64,000 nucleotides of DNA from Pediococcus ethanolidurans (GTDB taxonomy: Bacteria > Bacillota > Bacilli > Lactobacillales > Lactobacillaceae): assembly GCF_001437405.1 (NCBI RefSeq), contig NZ_JQBY01000002.1:62001-126000 (forward strand), written 5' to 3'. Made by a program: the position numbers and the translations under genes. Within the stretch, counting starts at the first letter, position 1, and the number at the start of each line of letters is the position of its first letter. The notes under the pieces were generated by a model. The model saw only the letters and a list, made by a program, of their open reading frames with translations, had not been told where the DNA came from and made no database searches. Positions 27,172 through 36,058 of the stretch are shown here, piece after piece.

Positions 27172-27837
27172 TTGAAAACAATTGAAGTCTATTTTGTACG
27201 TCACGGACAAACCTTCTTCAACCGTTACAATCGCATGCAAGGTTGGTCAGACTCACCATTGACGGAAAAAGGTTGGCAGGATGCTAAAACTGCGGGTCAA
27301 AAACTAGCAAATATTGCCTTTAATGCTGCCTATTCCAGTGACACCACACGTGCATTTAATACCGCTAATACAATTGCGCATAGTAATAAGTCTCCTGGAC
27401 TGAAGGTGCAGCAATTAGCAGAATTTCGGGAAGAATTTTATGGTTACTTTGAAGGTGCAGATTCAGCACAAACCTGGTTTCAAGTTTTACAACCGGTTAG
27501 TCAAGTCCGTACTTTTCATGATTTTTTAATGCACCATAATATCAGCGAATCTAAAAATGCCGTTAAGTTGGCTGATCCGTTTCATGATGCCGAAGATCAC
27601 ATTGATTTTTGGAAACGTTTGGACAAAGGATTTCAATATCTAATTGATCACAGCCATGATCACGACAAAATTTTAGTCGTTTCACACGGCACGACCATTC
27701 GCAGCATTGTTGGACGTTACGCACCGGACATGGATATTACCACTAGTCCTAGTAATGGTAGCGTCACAAAAATAACCATTCGTGATTCTCAAATTTCTGT
27801 TGATTATTTCAATAACAACGATTCCACAATTAAATAA
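27172..27837 (+). CDS. Histidine phosphatase family protein
   Basis: A 221-residue phosphoglycerate-mutase-like phosphatase. The catalytic RHG motif is VYFVRHGQTFFN, the second histidine region is LVVSHGTTIRS, and SSDTTRAFNTAN is the phosphate pocket. The TTG at 27172 follows GAGGAGG at a good distance, whereas an upstream ATG at 27154 overlaps that site. It forms an operon with the amino acid permease 17 bp downstream. It is a close paralogue of the protein at 36059. Substrate unknown. Confidence 0.88.
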   Translation: MKTIEVYFVRHGQTFFNRYNRMQGWSDSPLTEKGWQDAKTAGQKLANIAFNAAYSSDTTRAFNTANTIAHSNKSPGLKVQQLAEFREEFYGYFEGADSAQTWFQVLQPVSQVRTFHDFLMHHNISESKNAVKLADPFHDAEDHIDFWKRLDKGFQYLIDHSHDHDKILVVSHGTTIRSIVGRYAPDMDITTSPSNGSVTKITIRDSQISVDYFNNNDSTIK

Positions 27838-27854
27838 TCAGGAGAATTATTAAA

Positions 27855-29489
27855 ATGAAAAATTCACCACTCGATACAAATAAACACTTTATCAGTTGGC
27901 CAGTTGTGGCCCTAATGGACTTTGTTACCGTTATTGGTTTTGATGACTTAATTTATAACTTCCATAATCAAGGTTTGGCAATCGTGACAACCTGGATTAT
28001 TATGTTAATCCTCTTTGTTTGGCCATACGAAATGATGGTTGGCCAACTTGGTTCTGCCTTTCAAAACGAAGGTGGCGGTTTGTCCTCATGGATTCGCTCC
28101 ACTAATGGAGATCTTGCCGGTTACATGGTAGCCTTCCTTTATTGGATTGCCGGTTTACCTTACGTCGTGGATGTTGCCAACTCAGTCGTGGTTTCCATTA
28201 GTTGGCTCATCAAAGGTAATGGCGATCTCAACAAGTATATGTCGACTTTTATGTTTGCTATTTTTACGGCCGTGGTTTTCCTTGGTTTTATCTGGTTCCA
28301 GCATTTATTTAAAAACAAATCCTTGGAAATCATGAGTACAATCGGCGGTGGCGCCATGTTTGTTATGACCATCTTGTTCGTTGTCATGACGGTTGCTGCT
28401 CTAATGTATGGACGCCACATTGAAACTCAGCCTTTCAATCTGGGCGCATTCATCCCTAAGATTAACGGCCATTTTCTTTCCACCTTTGGTTTATTAATTT
28501 TTGCCATTAATGGTGCCGAGTTGGCTGGACCTTATGTCAAACAAATGAAACATGGAAATCGCGATTTTCCTAAAGCCATGATGATGCTTTTAATTATGAC
28601 CGGTTTCTTAACCGTCTTTGGTTCCTTCTCACTAGGTGTTTTCTTCAATGCGCACCACTTACCTTATGACTTGAAAATGAACGGTTCTTATTATGCCTTC
28701 CAAGCACTAGGTAAACAATTTGGCATGGGCAACACTTTAATGTATATCTTTGCGGTCGCCCAGTTCATTTACATGTGTGCCCAATTAGCGGTTATTTTGG
28801 ATGCCAGCACACGAATTTTTATCTCTAATGTTTCAAAAAAATACTTACCAAAACGTTTAACTAAATTGAATAATGATGGCCTGCCAATTAACGGTTACTG
28901 GCTGACCACCGCAATTGTTTCATTGGTTTTATTCCTAAGTAATTGGTTACCAAGTATCAATGATATGTTCAACTGGTTATTAAACATTAACGGCATTGTG
29001 TCGCCATTCGTCACAAGTTTTGTATTCTATGCCTTCATGCGCATTCGTGCTAAGAGTAAAGACTATCCTTCAGAATACAGATTTATTAAAAACGATCGTT
29101 TTGCTTGGTTAGTTGGACTATGGTGTTTGGTCATTACACTGGTATTTTCAGTTATGGGAATTCGGCCAACGGATGCCACCCCTGGAACGGTGTTATACAC
29201 AAAGGAATTAACTTTGAATATTGTCATCCCTATTATTTTTATTGCACTTTCGGCAGTTTTACCTTACATGGCAAAAATTGGCCGTGAGCATTTGGCTAAA
29301 CAGGCGTGGTTATCCACACCTTTGGCTTTAGTTGTATTTATCATTGTTGGCTTTGTATTAACTCAGCACTTAACTGGTGCCAGCATTGCTACTATGATTC
29401 TTAGTTGGGCTTTGAACGTCGTCTTGTTTATCATTATTTATCAACTCACGTTTAAGTTCATTACACGCAATCAATCGACAAATAACTAA
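27855..29489 (+). CDS. APC-superfamily amino acid permease
   Basis: A 544-residue protein with about 12-13 hydrophobic segments. Motifs FVTVIGFDDLIYNF at the first helix and FAINGAELAGPYVKQM at helix 6 fit the glutamate/GABA antiporter-like branch of the superfamily, but substrate is not fixed. Start ATG after AGGAG. It follows the histidine phosphatase in an operon ended by a long hairpin. Confidence 0.87.
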   Translation: MKNSPLDTNKHFISWPVVALMDFVTVIGFDDLIYNFHNQGLAIVTTWIIMLILFVWPYEMMVGQLGSAFQNEGGGLSSWIRSTNGDLAGYMVAFLYWIAGLPYVVDVANSVVVSISWLIKGNGDLNKYMSTFMFAIFTAVVFLGFIWFQHLFKNKSLEIMSTIGGGAMFVMTILFVVMTVAALMYGRHIETQPFNLGAFIPKINGHFLSTFGLLIFAINGAELAGPYVKQMKHGNRDFPKAMMMLLIMTGFLTVFGSFSLGVFFNAHHLPYDLKMNGSYYAFQALGKQFGMGNTLMYIFAVAQFIYMCAQLAVILDASTRIFISNVSKKYLPKRLTKLNNDGLPINGYWLTTAIVSLVLFLSNWLPSINDMFNWLLNINGIVSPFVTSFVFYAFMRIRAKSKDYPSEYRFIKNDRFAWLVGLWCLVITLVFSVMGIRPTDATPGTVLYTKELTLNIVIPIIFIALSAVLPYMAKIGREHLAKQAWLSTPLALVVFIIVGFVLTQHLTGASIATMILSWALNVVLFIIIYQLTFKFITRNQSTNN

Positions 29490-29493
29490 ATTA

Positions 29494-29576
29494 AAAAAGA
29501 TGGACTACATAATCTTTTGTATTAGCCCTGTGAAATCAGCAGGTCTAAATACAGGATTACTGTAGTCCATCTTTTT
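29494..29576. terminator. Bidirectional long-stem terminator
   Basis: A perfect 16-bp stem (29494-29509 with 29561-29576) with an A-run on the left and T-run on the right sits between converging genes. The loop of about 50 nt holds a smaller hairpin (agccctgtgaaatcagcagg). Confidence 0.85.
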
Positions 29577-29582
29577 AACTAA

Positions 29583-30545
29583 TTAATTCACTGTCACAAC
29601 TACTTTGCCAAAACTATGTGAACTTTCCAAATACGCATGTGCCTGGACAACCTGGGAAAAATCAAATACTTTTGTCGGTTTCACGTCAACATGATAGGTG
29701 TCGATGAAATTTAACATTTCCTGAATTTTTTGTTGAGAAACATCTCCAGAGTAAAAACCAGTCAAATAACGATTGTTAGGAATGTCTGTAATTGGATCGA
29801 AATTATTCAGATTCCACACTCCACCTAGTTCACCAGTTGCACTCACAATGCCAAATTCAGTTAGATGTTTTAAAGTATCCCGAACGCTTAGAGGACCGAT
29901 CAAATCAATAATTTTATCAAAATATCCGGTATGTTCGGGCAATTTATCACTATCTGGTGCAACAATTACCTGATCAAAACCAGCGTCCAACAAGGATTGC
30001 ACCTTATTTTGATTGCGTGTGGTCCCGGTAACTTTAATCAAGGAATTTAATCCTTTAATCAAATGTAAATCGGCTAATCCCACTCCACTAGTAGCCGCTC
30101 TAATCAGTACCTTATCAGTTGATTTAATCTGTAAACTTTTAAAAATACCATAGGCGGTATAATACGTTTCTGGCACAGCTGCAAGTTCCTCAATCGACAA
30201 TTTCGTTTCAACTGGATAAATTTGTTTGTCGGGTAATAATACATATTCTGCATAACTACCGTCAAATGCACGCCCCATCTCACCCATAATTGAAATCACT
30301 TTTTGATCTCTGGTAAAGGCACTAGTATTCGTAGTTTCATCAACTTCGCCAACAACTTCAATACCAAGAATTCGGGGAAACCTAACCGAGGGTGACTTTC
30401 CTTCGCGCGTAAAAATTTCGGAATGATTAATGCCAAACCCTAAGACTTTGATGCGCGTCCATCCCGGTTTTACTTTGGGAGTTTTCACGTTCATTAGTTC
30501 TAAAACTTCTGGTCCACCTGCGTGATTCACCACATATGCTTTCAT
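29583..30545 (-). CDS. Zinc-independent NADPH:quinone reductase (MDR)
   Basis: A 320-residue medium-chain dehydrogenase/reductase of the quinone oxidoreductase (zeta-crystallin) group. It begins MKAYVVNHAGGPEVLEL; FPRILGIEVVGEV and RAATSGVGLADL (nucleotide loop) follow. The zinc-binding cysteines of alcohol dehydrogenases are absent. The ATG at 30545 follows AGGAAGG; the longer in-frame start is a TTG without a site. It follows the merR gene by about 90 bp on the same strand and may be in its unit. Confidence 0.9.
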   Translation of the reverse strand: MKAYVVNHAGGPEVLELMNVKTPKVKPGWTRIKVLGFGINHSEIFTREGKSPSVRFPRILGIEVVGEVDETTNTSAFTRDQKVISIMGEMGRAFDGSYAEYVLLPDKQIYPVETKLSIEELAAVPETYYTAYGIFKSLQIKSTDKVLIRAATSGVGLADLHLIKGLNSLIKVTGTTRNQNKVQSLLDAGFDQVIVAPDSDKLPEHTGYFDKIIDLIGPLSVRDTLKHLTEFGIVSATGELGGVWNLNNFDPITDIPNNRYLTGFYSGDVSQQKIQEMLNFIDTYHVDVKPTKVFDFSQVVQAHAYLESSHSFGKVVVTVN

Positions 30546-30634
30546 ATTCTTTTCCTTCCTATAAGTTGTATAAAACAACAAGTTTATTTTAAGAACGCAT
30601 TTAAATGAACTCGATGACTAGAACAATTGCCATC

Positions 30635-30988
30635 TTACTTTACTTGTAATTGTTTGACATCTTCAATTTTAGTCTTTAAGTGCTGCATGGATCTTTTCAA
30701 CTGTTTCACTTTTTCTTCGGACTGCACCAGCTGGTCCTGTAAAATGGTCAATCTTTCTCCAATTGTGTCGTCACCCTTTTGATAAATTGCCAGAAAATAT
30801 TTGATCTGTCCCAGAGTCATACCGCATTCTTTGACACACAAAATAAAATCAATACGATCAAGATCAGTTGATTCAAACTGACGTATGCTGTTTACCCGTT
30901 TAACCGGTCCTAATAGTCCTTCACGCTCATAGTAACGAATGGTGGCTGTGGAAATATTAAATTGTTTTGCTACTGCGTCAATTTTCAA
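30635..30988 (-). CDS. MerR-family regulator (AdhR/NmlR-like)
   Basis: A 117-residue MerR protein: N-terminal HTH (IDAVAKQFNISTATIRYYER), hinge FESTDLDRIDFI, and a C-terminal dimerisation coiled coil (about 75-115). Cys51 in ILCVKECGM sits where AdhR/NmlR-type aldehyde- and electrophile-sensing regulators have their reactive cysteine; Cys55 is extra. No metal-binding loop is seen. The TTG at 30988 follows GAGGTGAG; the longer frame begins inside the operator. A perfect dyad (31005-31022) lies just upstream. It is the best candidate to control all three MerR-type promoters in the window. Confidence 0.88.
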   Translation of the reverse strand: MKIDAVAKQFNISTATIRYYEREGLLGPVKRVNSIRQFESTDLDRIDFILCVKECGMTLGQIKYFLAIYQKGDDTIGERLTILQDQLVQSEEKVKQLKRSMQHLKTKIEDVKQLQVK

Positions 30989-31000
30989 GATTCTCACCTC

Positions 31001-31031
31001 TTGACTTGAAGTATACTTCAAGGATTATGAT
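31001..31031 (+). promoter_or_regulatory. MerR-type promoter and operator (copy 2)
   Basis: TTGACT (31001-31006), a 19-bp spacer and TATGAT (31026-31031), with the perfect palindrome CTTGAAGTATACTTCAAG at 31005-31022. It reads rightward into the phosphatase at 31092 and also overlies the leader of the divergent merR gene, allowing autoregulation. Confidence 0.85.
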
Positions 31032-31091
31032 TTATAAATAGAGATCGAAAAATAACGAATCACTAAAAGATTTTTAGAAGAAGGCAAAAAA

Positions 31092-31667
31092 ATGAAAACT
31101 TTATATCTTGTACGGCATGGTGAAACTCTTTTTAATGTGGAACATAAAATTCAGGGATGGTGTGACTCGCCACTGACTTCAAACGGTATTGCACAAGCCA
31201 GTCGGTTAGGAGAATTCTTCAAAGAAATTTCCATTGATCATGCCTATAGTTCAACTTCAGAACGATGCTGTGATACGACTGAACTAATTTTGCAGAACCG
31301 TTTAACATACACAAGAGTAAAAGCTTTAAAAGAACAAAACTATGGTGTTTTTGAAGGTGAAAGTGAAACACTTAGCCCGAAAACACCTAAAGATTTTGAA
31401 ACCTTTTTCCTACCCTATGGTGGCGAGTCCTCTAATGATGTCGGTAAACGAATGTTGCACTGTTTAACTACTATTATGTCTAAAGCAGATCACCAAAATG
31501 TTTTAGCCGTTTCCCACAGTGGAGCCTGCTTCAACTTTTTACGTATGTTACAGGATCCCACCGAAGAGTTGAAAAAAGGCTTTTCCAATGGCACGATTTT
31601 TGTCTATCATTTTGATCAAGGAAAATTTCAATTAGCAAAAGTTATTCGTCCCGATCAGAACCAATAA
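31092..31667 (+). CDS. Histidine phosphatase family protein
   Basis: A 191-residue phosphoglycerate-mutase-like enzyme. RHG motif LYLVRHGETLFN, phosphate pocket SSTSERCCDTTE, and second histidine VLAVSHSGACFN. It is smaller and more distant than the pair at 27172 and 36059. ATG after AGAAGAAGG. Its promoter is MerR-type, so it likely responds to the same signal as the aldo/keto reductase and zinc alcohol dehydrogenase. Confidence 0.88.
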   Translation: MKTLYLVRHGETLFNVEHKIQGWCDSPLTSNGIAQASRLGEFFKEISIDHAYSSTSERCCDTTELILQNRLTYTRVKALKEQNYGVFEGESETLSPKTPKDFETFFLPYGGESSNDVGKRMLHCLTTIMSKADHQNVLAVSHSGACFNFLRMLQDPTEELKKGFSNGTIFVYHFDQGKFQLAKVIRPDQNQ

Positions 31668-31693
31668 TAAACTTTTTAATCTTGAACTATTTA

Positions 31694-31735
31694 AAAATGT
31701 GGTGAACTAACAATTGTTAATTCACCACATTTTCT
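31694..31735 (+). terminator. Intrinsic terminator
   Basis: Stem aaaatgtggtgaa/ttcaccacatttt (31694-31706, 31721-31733), followed by CTGTTT. The stretch 31736-31855 shows nothing else. Confidence 0.82.
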
Positions 31736-31855
31736 GTTTATATTTTTAGTTATTACTCATAACTACTGCGTATCTTTCATCAGCTTAGTTATTGATTGCC
31801 TGTTGAGTCACTTGTTGTTGAAATTTAGGTAAAGTAAGAAATACTCTGGCATTAG

Positions 31856-32551
31856 TTAATTTAATTGTACCGTTGCATCATAAGTATGACTGAAATTATC
31901 ATCGTCAATATCATCTGTATCATAATCAGCATCCCATTTAAGACGAACCGACGTTAAATCCTTAATAGAATCTAATTTTTTTAAGAAATAAATGACCCAA
32001 CCATCAACGCTTGCGCCGCTGTTCAATTCGCCATCAAAATCATCACTTGCAGACATATCAGCTTCTACCTGCTCTCCCGAATTCGTATTCATGGTTCCTT
32101 GGGTTGGATACATATTAATATCCTTTCCAGCATCGATTGTATAATGCACAGCCACTATACCATTGACTTCGTTGCCATCTGAGTCCTCTGTAGTACCATC
32201 AGACTGAAGAACCTTTACTTCATCGATTCCCACTTTTGTGTTTGTCCATGAGCTATCACTAAATACGGGCTTATAATCCTTAGAATCTGTGACTTCATAA
32301 TCCTCATCATCCAATGTGATTGTATTGTCATCTGACTCGGAACTCTCTGAATCTTCAGAACTATCTGTTCCTGAACTATCAGATTCCGTTTCAGTTGAAC
32401 TACTTTTTTCATTCGTAGCTGACAGAATCGTTTTTGCTGCAATTCGTTTACCCTCTTGTACTCCTTGATGGTAGATTGTCACTCCTCCAATGATCAAAAC
32501 AATCACTATCAAAATTGTTCCCAATATATAACCTAACTTGTGTTTTTTCAT
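31856..32551 (-). CDS. Membrane-anchored extracellular protein with Ser/Asp/Glu linker
   Basis: A 231-residue protein with an N-terminal anchor helix (about 8-27), a low-complexity acidic Ser/Glu/Asp linker (about 48-80) and a C-terminal domain (about 95-231) with VGIDEVKVLQSDG and VDGWVIYFLKKLDS. The domain resembles the DUF4352/DUF5067 type of immunoglobulin-like extracellular domains of Firmicutes; assignment is tentative. No lipobox Cys. The ATG at 32551 follows GGGGAT. Confidence 0.7.
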   Translation of the reverse strand: MKKHKLGYILGTILIVIVLIIGGVTIYHQGVQEGKRIAAKTILSATNEKSSSTETESDSSGTDSSEDSESSESDDNTITLDDEDYEVTDSKDYKPVFSDSSWTNTKVGIDEVKVLQSDGTTEDSDGNEVNGIVAVHYTIDAGKDINMYPTQGTMNTNSGEQVEADMSASDDFDGELNSGASVDGWVIYFLKKLDSIKDLTSVRLKWDADYDTDDIDDDNFSHTYDATVQLN

Positions 32552-32633
32552 GCACAAATCCCCTACTCTCTATATTTTTGCTGCCTTAATATTGTACCTT
32601 GAACACACTATATAATGCCACCCTTTTTAGATA

Positions 32634-32684
32634 AAAAAATCTCAACACAGTTGGCACCTTACCAAACTGCATCGAGATTTTTTG
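32634..32684 (-). terminator. Terminator after the zinc alcohol dehydrogenase
   Basis: Outer arms aaaaaatctc/gagatttttt with an inner imperfect helix around gttggcac/accaaactgc; T-run on the minus strand. Confidence 0.8.
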
Positions 32685-32695
32685 TTTTGTCTGAT

Positions 32696-33736
32696 TTAAC
32701 CTTCACTAATCACTAACAATGATTTGATAGCTGTTCGTTTGTCCATAGCCTCATAGGCGTCTTGAATGTGATCCAAATCAAAACGTTTTGTAAAGACCTT
32801 TCCAGGATTGATCTTGCCGCTTAAAACAGCATCTAACAAAACTGCCTTGTCATCTGTTGTAACCGAAGCAATACCACCACGTAAACCAATGTTACGCCAG
32901 AAAAGATTGTTCGTGTTCATTTCTGCTTTTTGAGGAACGCCAACCCGACCAACTACTGCGCCAGGACGACCAACCTTAACCGCAGTATCAACGGATTGCT
33001 CCGTACCGACACATTCCAAAACCGCATCAGCACCACTACCAGTTAATTCCATAACCTTCTTAACTGCGTCATCCCCACGTTCTGGGATGATGTCCGTTGC
33101 ACCAAATTCACGCGCTAATTTTTGACGATCTTCATGACGGCTCATTGCAATAATTCGTTTTGCACCGCGTAACTTAGCCGAAATTACGCCACATAAACCA
33201 ACGGCACCATCACCCATGACAACAACTGTGTCACCTTTTTTAACTTCTGCACTGGCAGCTGCATGATAACCGGTTGCCATCACATCAGCCAAAGTTAAGA
33301 GTGAGTTTAATTGTTCATCTGAATAATCAGCTGGTTTACCAGGAATCTTGACTAATCCCCAGTTAGCGTTTGTGTAACGTAAATATTCACCTTGATAACC
33401 ACCGTTGCCACCGGCCTCTTGGTTTAAACAATCCCCATCAAAACCAGCTAAGCAGGCCGCACAATGTCCACAACCATGTGTAAATGGAACTACCACAAAG
33501 TCACCAGTCTTAATATCAGAAACGTCGGCACCTACTTCTTCAACTACACCGATTGCTTCATGTCCCACTAATGAATTAGCTTCCCGTTTGGCAATACCAC
33601 GATACCACCATAGATCAGAACCACATACACAGGCGCGCACGATCTTAATAAGTGCATCCGTTGGTTTTTCAATTTTTGGTTTGTCAACATCATGAACTTC
33701 CATTTTTCCAGGTTCAATAAATACTGCTGCTTTCAA
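32696..33736 (-). CDS. Zinc-dependent alcohol dehydrogenase
   Basis: A 346-residue medium-chain zinc alcohol dehydrogenase. Catalytic zinc ligands are in VCGSDLWWYRG and GHEAIGVVEEVG; structural zinc ligands are in CGHCAACLAGFDGDC; the NAD(P) loop is VMGDGAVGLCG. The TTG at 33736 follows AGGAG by 8 nt, while the in-frame ATG at 33745 overlaps that site. Its promoter is MerR-type with 19-bp spacing. A role in aldehyde reduction or detoxification, similar to AdhA under AdhR, is inferred. Confidence 0.9.
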   Translation of the reverse strand: MKAAVFIEPGKMEVHDVDKPKIEKPTDALIKIVRACVCGSDLWWYRGIAKREANSLVGHEAIGVVEEVGADVSDIKTGDFVVVPFTHGCGHCAACLAGFDGDCLNQEAGGNGGYQGEYLRYTNANWGLVKIPGKPADYSDEQLNSLLTLADVMATGYHAAASAEVKKGDTVVVMGDGAVGLCGVISAKLRGAKRIIAMSRHEDRQKLAREFGATDIIPERGDDAVKKVMELTGSGADAVLECVGTEQSVDTAVKVGRPGAVVGRVGVPQKAEMNTNNLFWRNIGLRGGIASVTTDDKAVLLDAVLSGKINPGKVFTKRFDLDHIQDAYEAMDKRTAIKSLLVISEG

Positions 33737-33785
33737 AAAATCCATCTCCTAATGTTTTTAATGACTTTTAATACTCAACAACACA

Positions 33786-33816
33786 ATCATAAACCTTAGT
33801 GTGCACTTCAAGGCAA
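33786..33816 (-). promoter_or_regulatory. MerR-type promoter and operator (copy 3)
   Basis: On the minus strand TTGCCT (33811-33816), a 19-bp spacer and TATGAT (33786-33791). The dyad (33795-33812) matches copies 1 and 2 in its left part CTTGAAGTGCAC and is degenerate in the right part. It drives the zinc alcohol dehydrogenase. Confidence 0.8.
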
Positions 33817-34034
33817 GCTTCTTTCGTAAGCTTTTTTAATTAAACTAAAGGTTGAAAGCTCAAAACACATCTCGTTGCCTGATATAAAAGTGTTCTTGAT
33901 AACAAAATTAGATTAAAATGCCGTCCTACAGCTCACCCGGTCTGAAAGACGGCACTTTAACTATTTTTTATAGGCCAAGTCATTTAACATCAGTTATTGA
34001 AGCGATTTTAATGTTTTCAACCTTTAGAAGTAAC

Positions 34035-34847
34035 TTAATTATTTGCTGCAAAATAAGTTGTCAAAAAGTTTGCAACGCCATCATGATCATTATCCACCGC
34101 TGTCACCTGATTGGCCGTTTGTTTAGCTTCTGGGGTACCGTTAGCCATTGCGACGCCTACACCTGCACTAGCTAACATTTCTAAATCATTTTGAGCATCC
34201 CCAAAAGTCATCAAATTATCACGTGTCCACTCAAAATGTTTCAACAATACATCCAATGCGGATCCTTTATCAATTCCTGGTTTCAAAAACTCTAGAATCA
34301 TTGGCTGCGAACGCACGATATGAAACTCCTGTTTGAGTTGGGCCGGCATGTGCGCCACGATGTGATCCAACGTTGCTGGTTCCGTACAAATCACAGCCTT
34401 ACTATAATCAACGACTGGTAACTTCGCGAATGGCACGTGTAAAAAGTGCATGTTGCCCCCTAATCGCTTTTCGTAACCTGAGAGTGGTAAATCATTGATG
34501 GGATACACACCGCTAAAATCCAAAATATCAAGAGGATACTCGTTAGCCAAACAGAACTTATGCAGGTCGCCAAAGTGTGCTCTTTTCATACCATCCGCCA
34601 TCAACGGCTTTTTGTCCACATTGCGAATAACTAACGAACCATTGAAATTAACTGAATAATCATTTTCACCCATTAAACCTAACTGTGTTAGCCAATCCCA
34701 AATGGCATTAATTGGTCGGCCGGTGCATAGCACAATTTCTTTGCCTTGTTTATGCAACTTCTTTAAAATTTGGGTATTTGCTTCACTTATTTTTTTGTCC
34801 GCATTAAGCAAAGTGTTGTCCAAATCTAGTGCAATCATTTTAATCAA
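34035..34847 (-). CDS. Cof-type HAD-IIB sugar phosphatase
   Basis: A 270-residue haloacid dehalogenase-like phosphatase. Motif I is ALDLDNTLLNADKK, motif II is LCTGRP, a C2B cap follows, and motif III/IV is MTFGDAQNDLEML. These hydrolyse sugar or nucleotide phosphates. The TTG at 34847 lies 8 nt after AGGAGG; an ATG nine bases further in is less well placed. A single gene. Confidence 0.9.
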   Translation of the reverse strand: MIKMIALDLDNTLLNADKKISEANTQILKKLHKQGKEIVLCTGRPINAIWDWLTQLGLMGENDYSVNFNGSLVIRNVDKKPLMADGMKRAHFGDLHKFCLANEYPLDILDFSGVYPINDLPLSGYEKRLGGNMHFLHVPFAKLPVVDYSKAVICTEPATLDHIVAHMPAQLKQEFHIVRSQPMILEFLKPGIDKGSALDVLLKHFEWTRDNLMTFGDAQNDLEMLASAGVGVAMANGTPEAKQTANQVTAVDNDHDGVANFLTTYFAANN

Positions 34848-34996
34848 ACCAACTACCTCCTGCTTTTACTGTTAACCAACCCAACTTTTTGAAAGTTTGT
34901 TAAAGTTGTGAAGTTTCGTTTTAGAAAGCCTTTACATTATCTGTCAACTGTTCCATCATATACCTGTACCCAATAAATTGAAAAGAGGCAATATGA

Positions 34997-35878
34997 ATGA
35001 TTACGATTAAAAACAACAAATTAGAAGTTGAAATAGACCAACTTGGTGCTCAAATTACTCATGTGGTTGATGCAAAAGGTAGCTTTGATTACATCTGGAA
35101 TGGTAAAGCTTGGAAACGCCATGCACCAATTTTATTCCCATCAATTGGCAAATCCAATGATGATCACTACGTTGTGGATGGTCAGACTTATCCAATGCCT
35201 CAGCATGGCTTTACCCGTGACTTACAGTGGGAAAATGTTCGTAAGGCCGATGATCAAGTTTTACTCCAACTTAAAGCTAGCCCCAAGACAAAGGAATACT
35301 ATCCTTTTGATTTCACTTTACAAGTGGACTACAAATTAGTGGGCAACCAATTATTAACTAAATATAGTGTCACTAATAATGATAAAACAACGATGCCCTA
35401 TGCTCTGGGTTCACATCCTGGTTTCAATATTCCAATTGATGATGACGGTGTATTTGAAGACTACACTCTGACATTTGGCCCTCATCCTAAGGAAATTCAA
35501 CAATTGGGCATTAACCCTGCTCCATTCCGGGATGGCACCAAAGCACCATTTACAGCCGTGGATAAAGATAATGTTTTGAAGTTAGATCACAGCACCTTTG
35601 ATAACGGTTTAATCATTTTAGATGCTAAAAAAATCGAAACGGTTACCTTACGCTCTGATCAAACAGCACATGAAATCAAACTTAACGTTAAACATTTTCC
35701 ATACATTACCTTGTGGACAATGGAAAATGCTACCGAACCCTATCTTTGCATCGAACCATTTGCTGGCCTTCCTGATCAAGCCAGTGATCAACCAACTGAT
35801 TGGGCTAACAAGAAAGGTAACAACTTTGCTGAACCTGGTGAAACACAATCATTTGAATACGGCATTGAATTTTCATAA
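34997..35878 (+). CDS. Aldose 1-epimerase family protein (LacX-like)
   Basis: A 293-residue galactose mutarotase-fold protein. Motifs: FDYIWNG, APILFPSIG, PQHGFTRDLQW and GSHPGFNIP, with an acidic IEPFAGLPDQ near the end. This matches LacX-type epimerases often linked to lac operons. It is about 3 kb from the lac genes here and has its own leader. It probably interconverts sugar anomers. Confidence 0.88.
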   Translation: MITIKNNKLEVEIDQLGAQITHVVDAKGSFDYIWNGKAWKRHAPILFPSIGKSNDDHYVVDGQTYPMPQHGFTRDLQWENVRKADDQVLLQLKASPKTKEYYPFDFTLQVDYKLVGNQLLTKYSVTNNDKTTMPYALGSHPGFNIPIDDDGVFEDYTLTFGPHPKEIQQLGINPAPFRDGTKAPFTAVDKDNVLKLDHSTFDNGLIILDAKKIETVTLRSDQTAHEIKLNVKHFPYITLWTMENATEPYLCIEPFAGLPDQASDQPTDWANKKGNNFAEPGETQSFEYGIEFS

Positions 35879-35960
35879 CCCACTTTTTACAAATTAAACA
35901 TGTTAAAATAAGAGCAGCGTATGTTTTGCGCTGTTCTTTTTATCTTACTAATAAAATAAT

Positions 35961-36058
35961 ATAGAGAGTGTTTTTGCTAAAAGTCACAGAAACGCTTCAT
36001 AAGAATCCAGTTTCTTTCGCATAGACCAGAAGCTAAATACTTTTTAGACACTCTCAGA
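35961..36058. repeat. Intergenic palindromic element (divergent copy)
   Basis: Outer arms agagagtgt (35962-35970) and acactctc near 36048-36056 pair, and the next arms gctaaaagt/actttttag pair with a bulge; an inner gaaac/gtttc helix is also possible. The AGAGTGT/ACACTCT ends match those of the element at 21396-21520. As there, the ACACTCTC end abuts the start of a gene. The interior is not clearly alignable. Confidence 0.45.
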
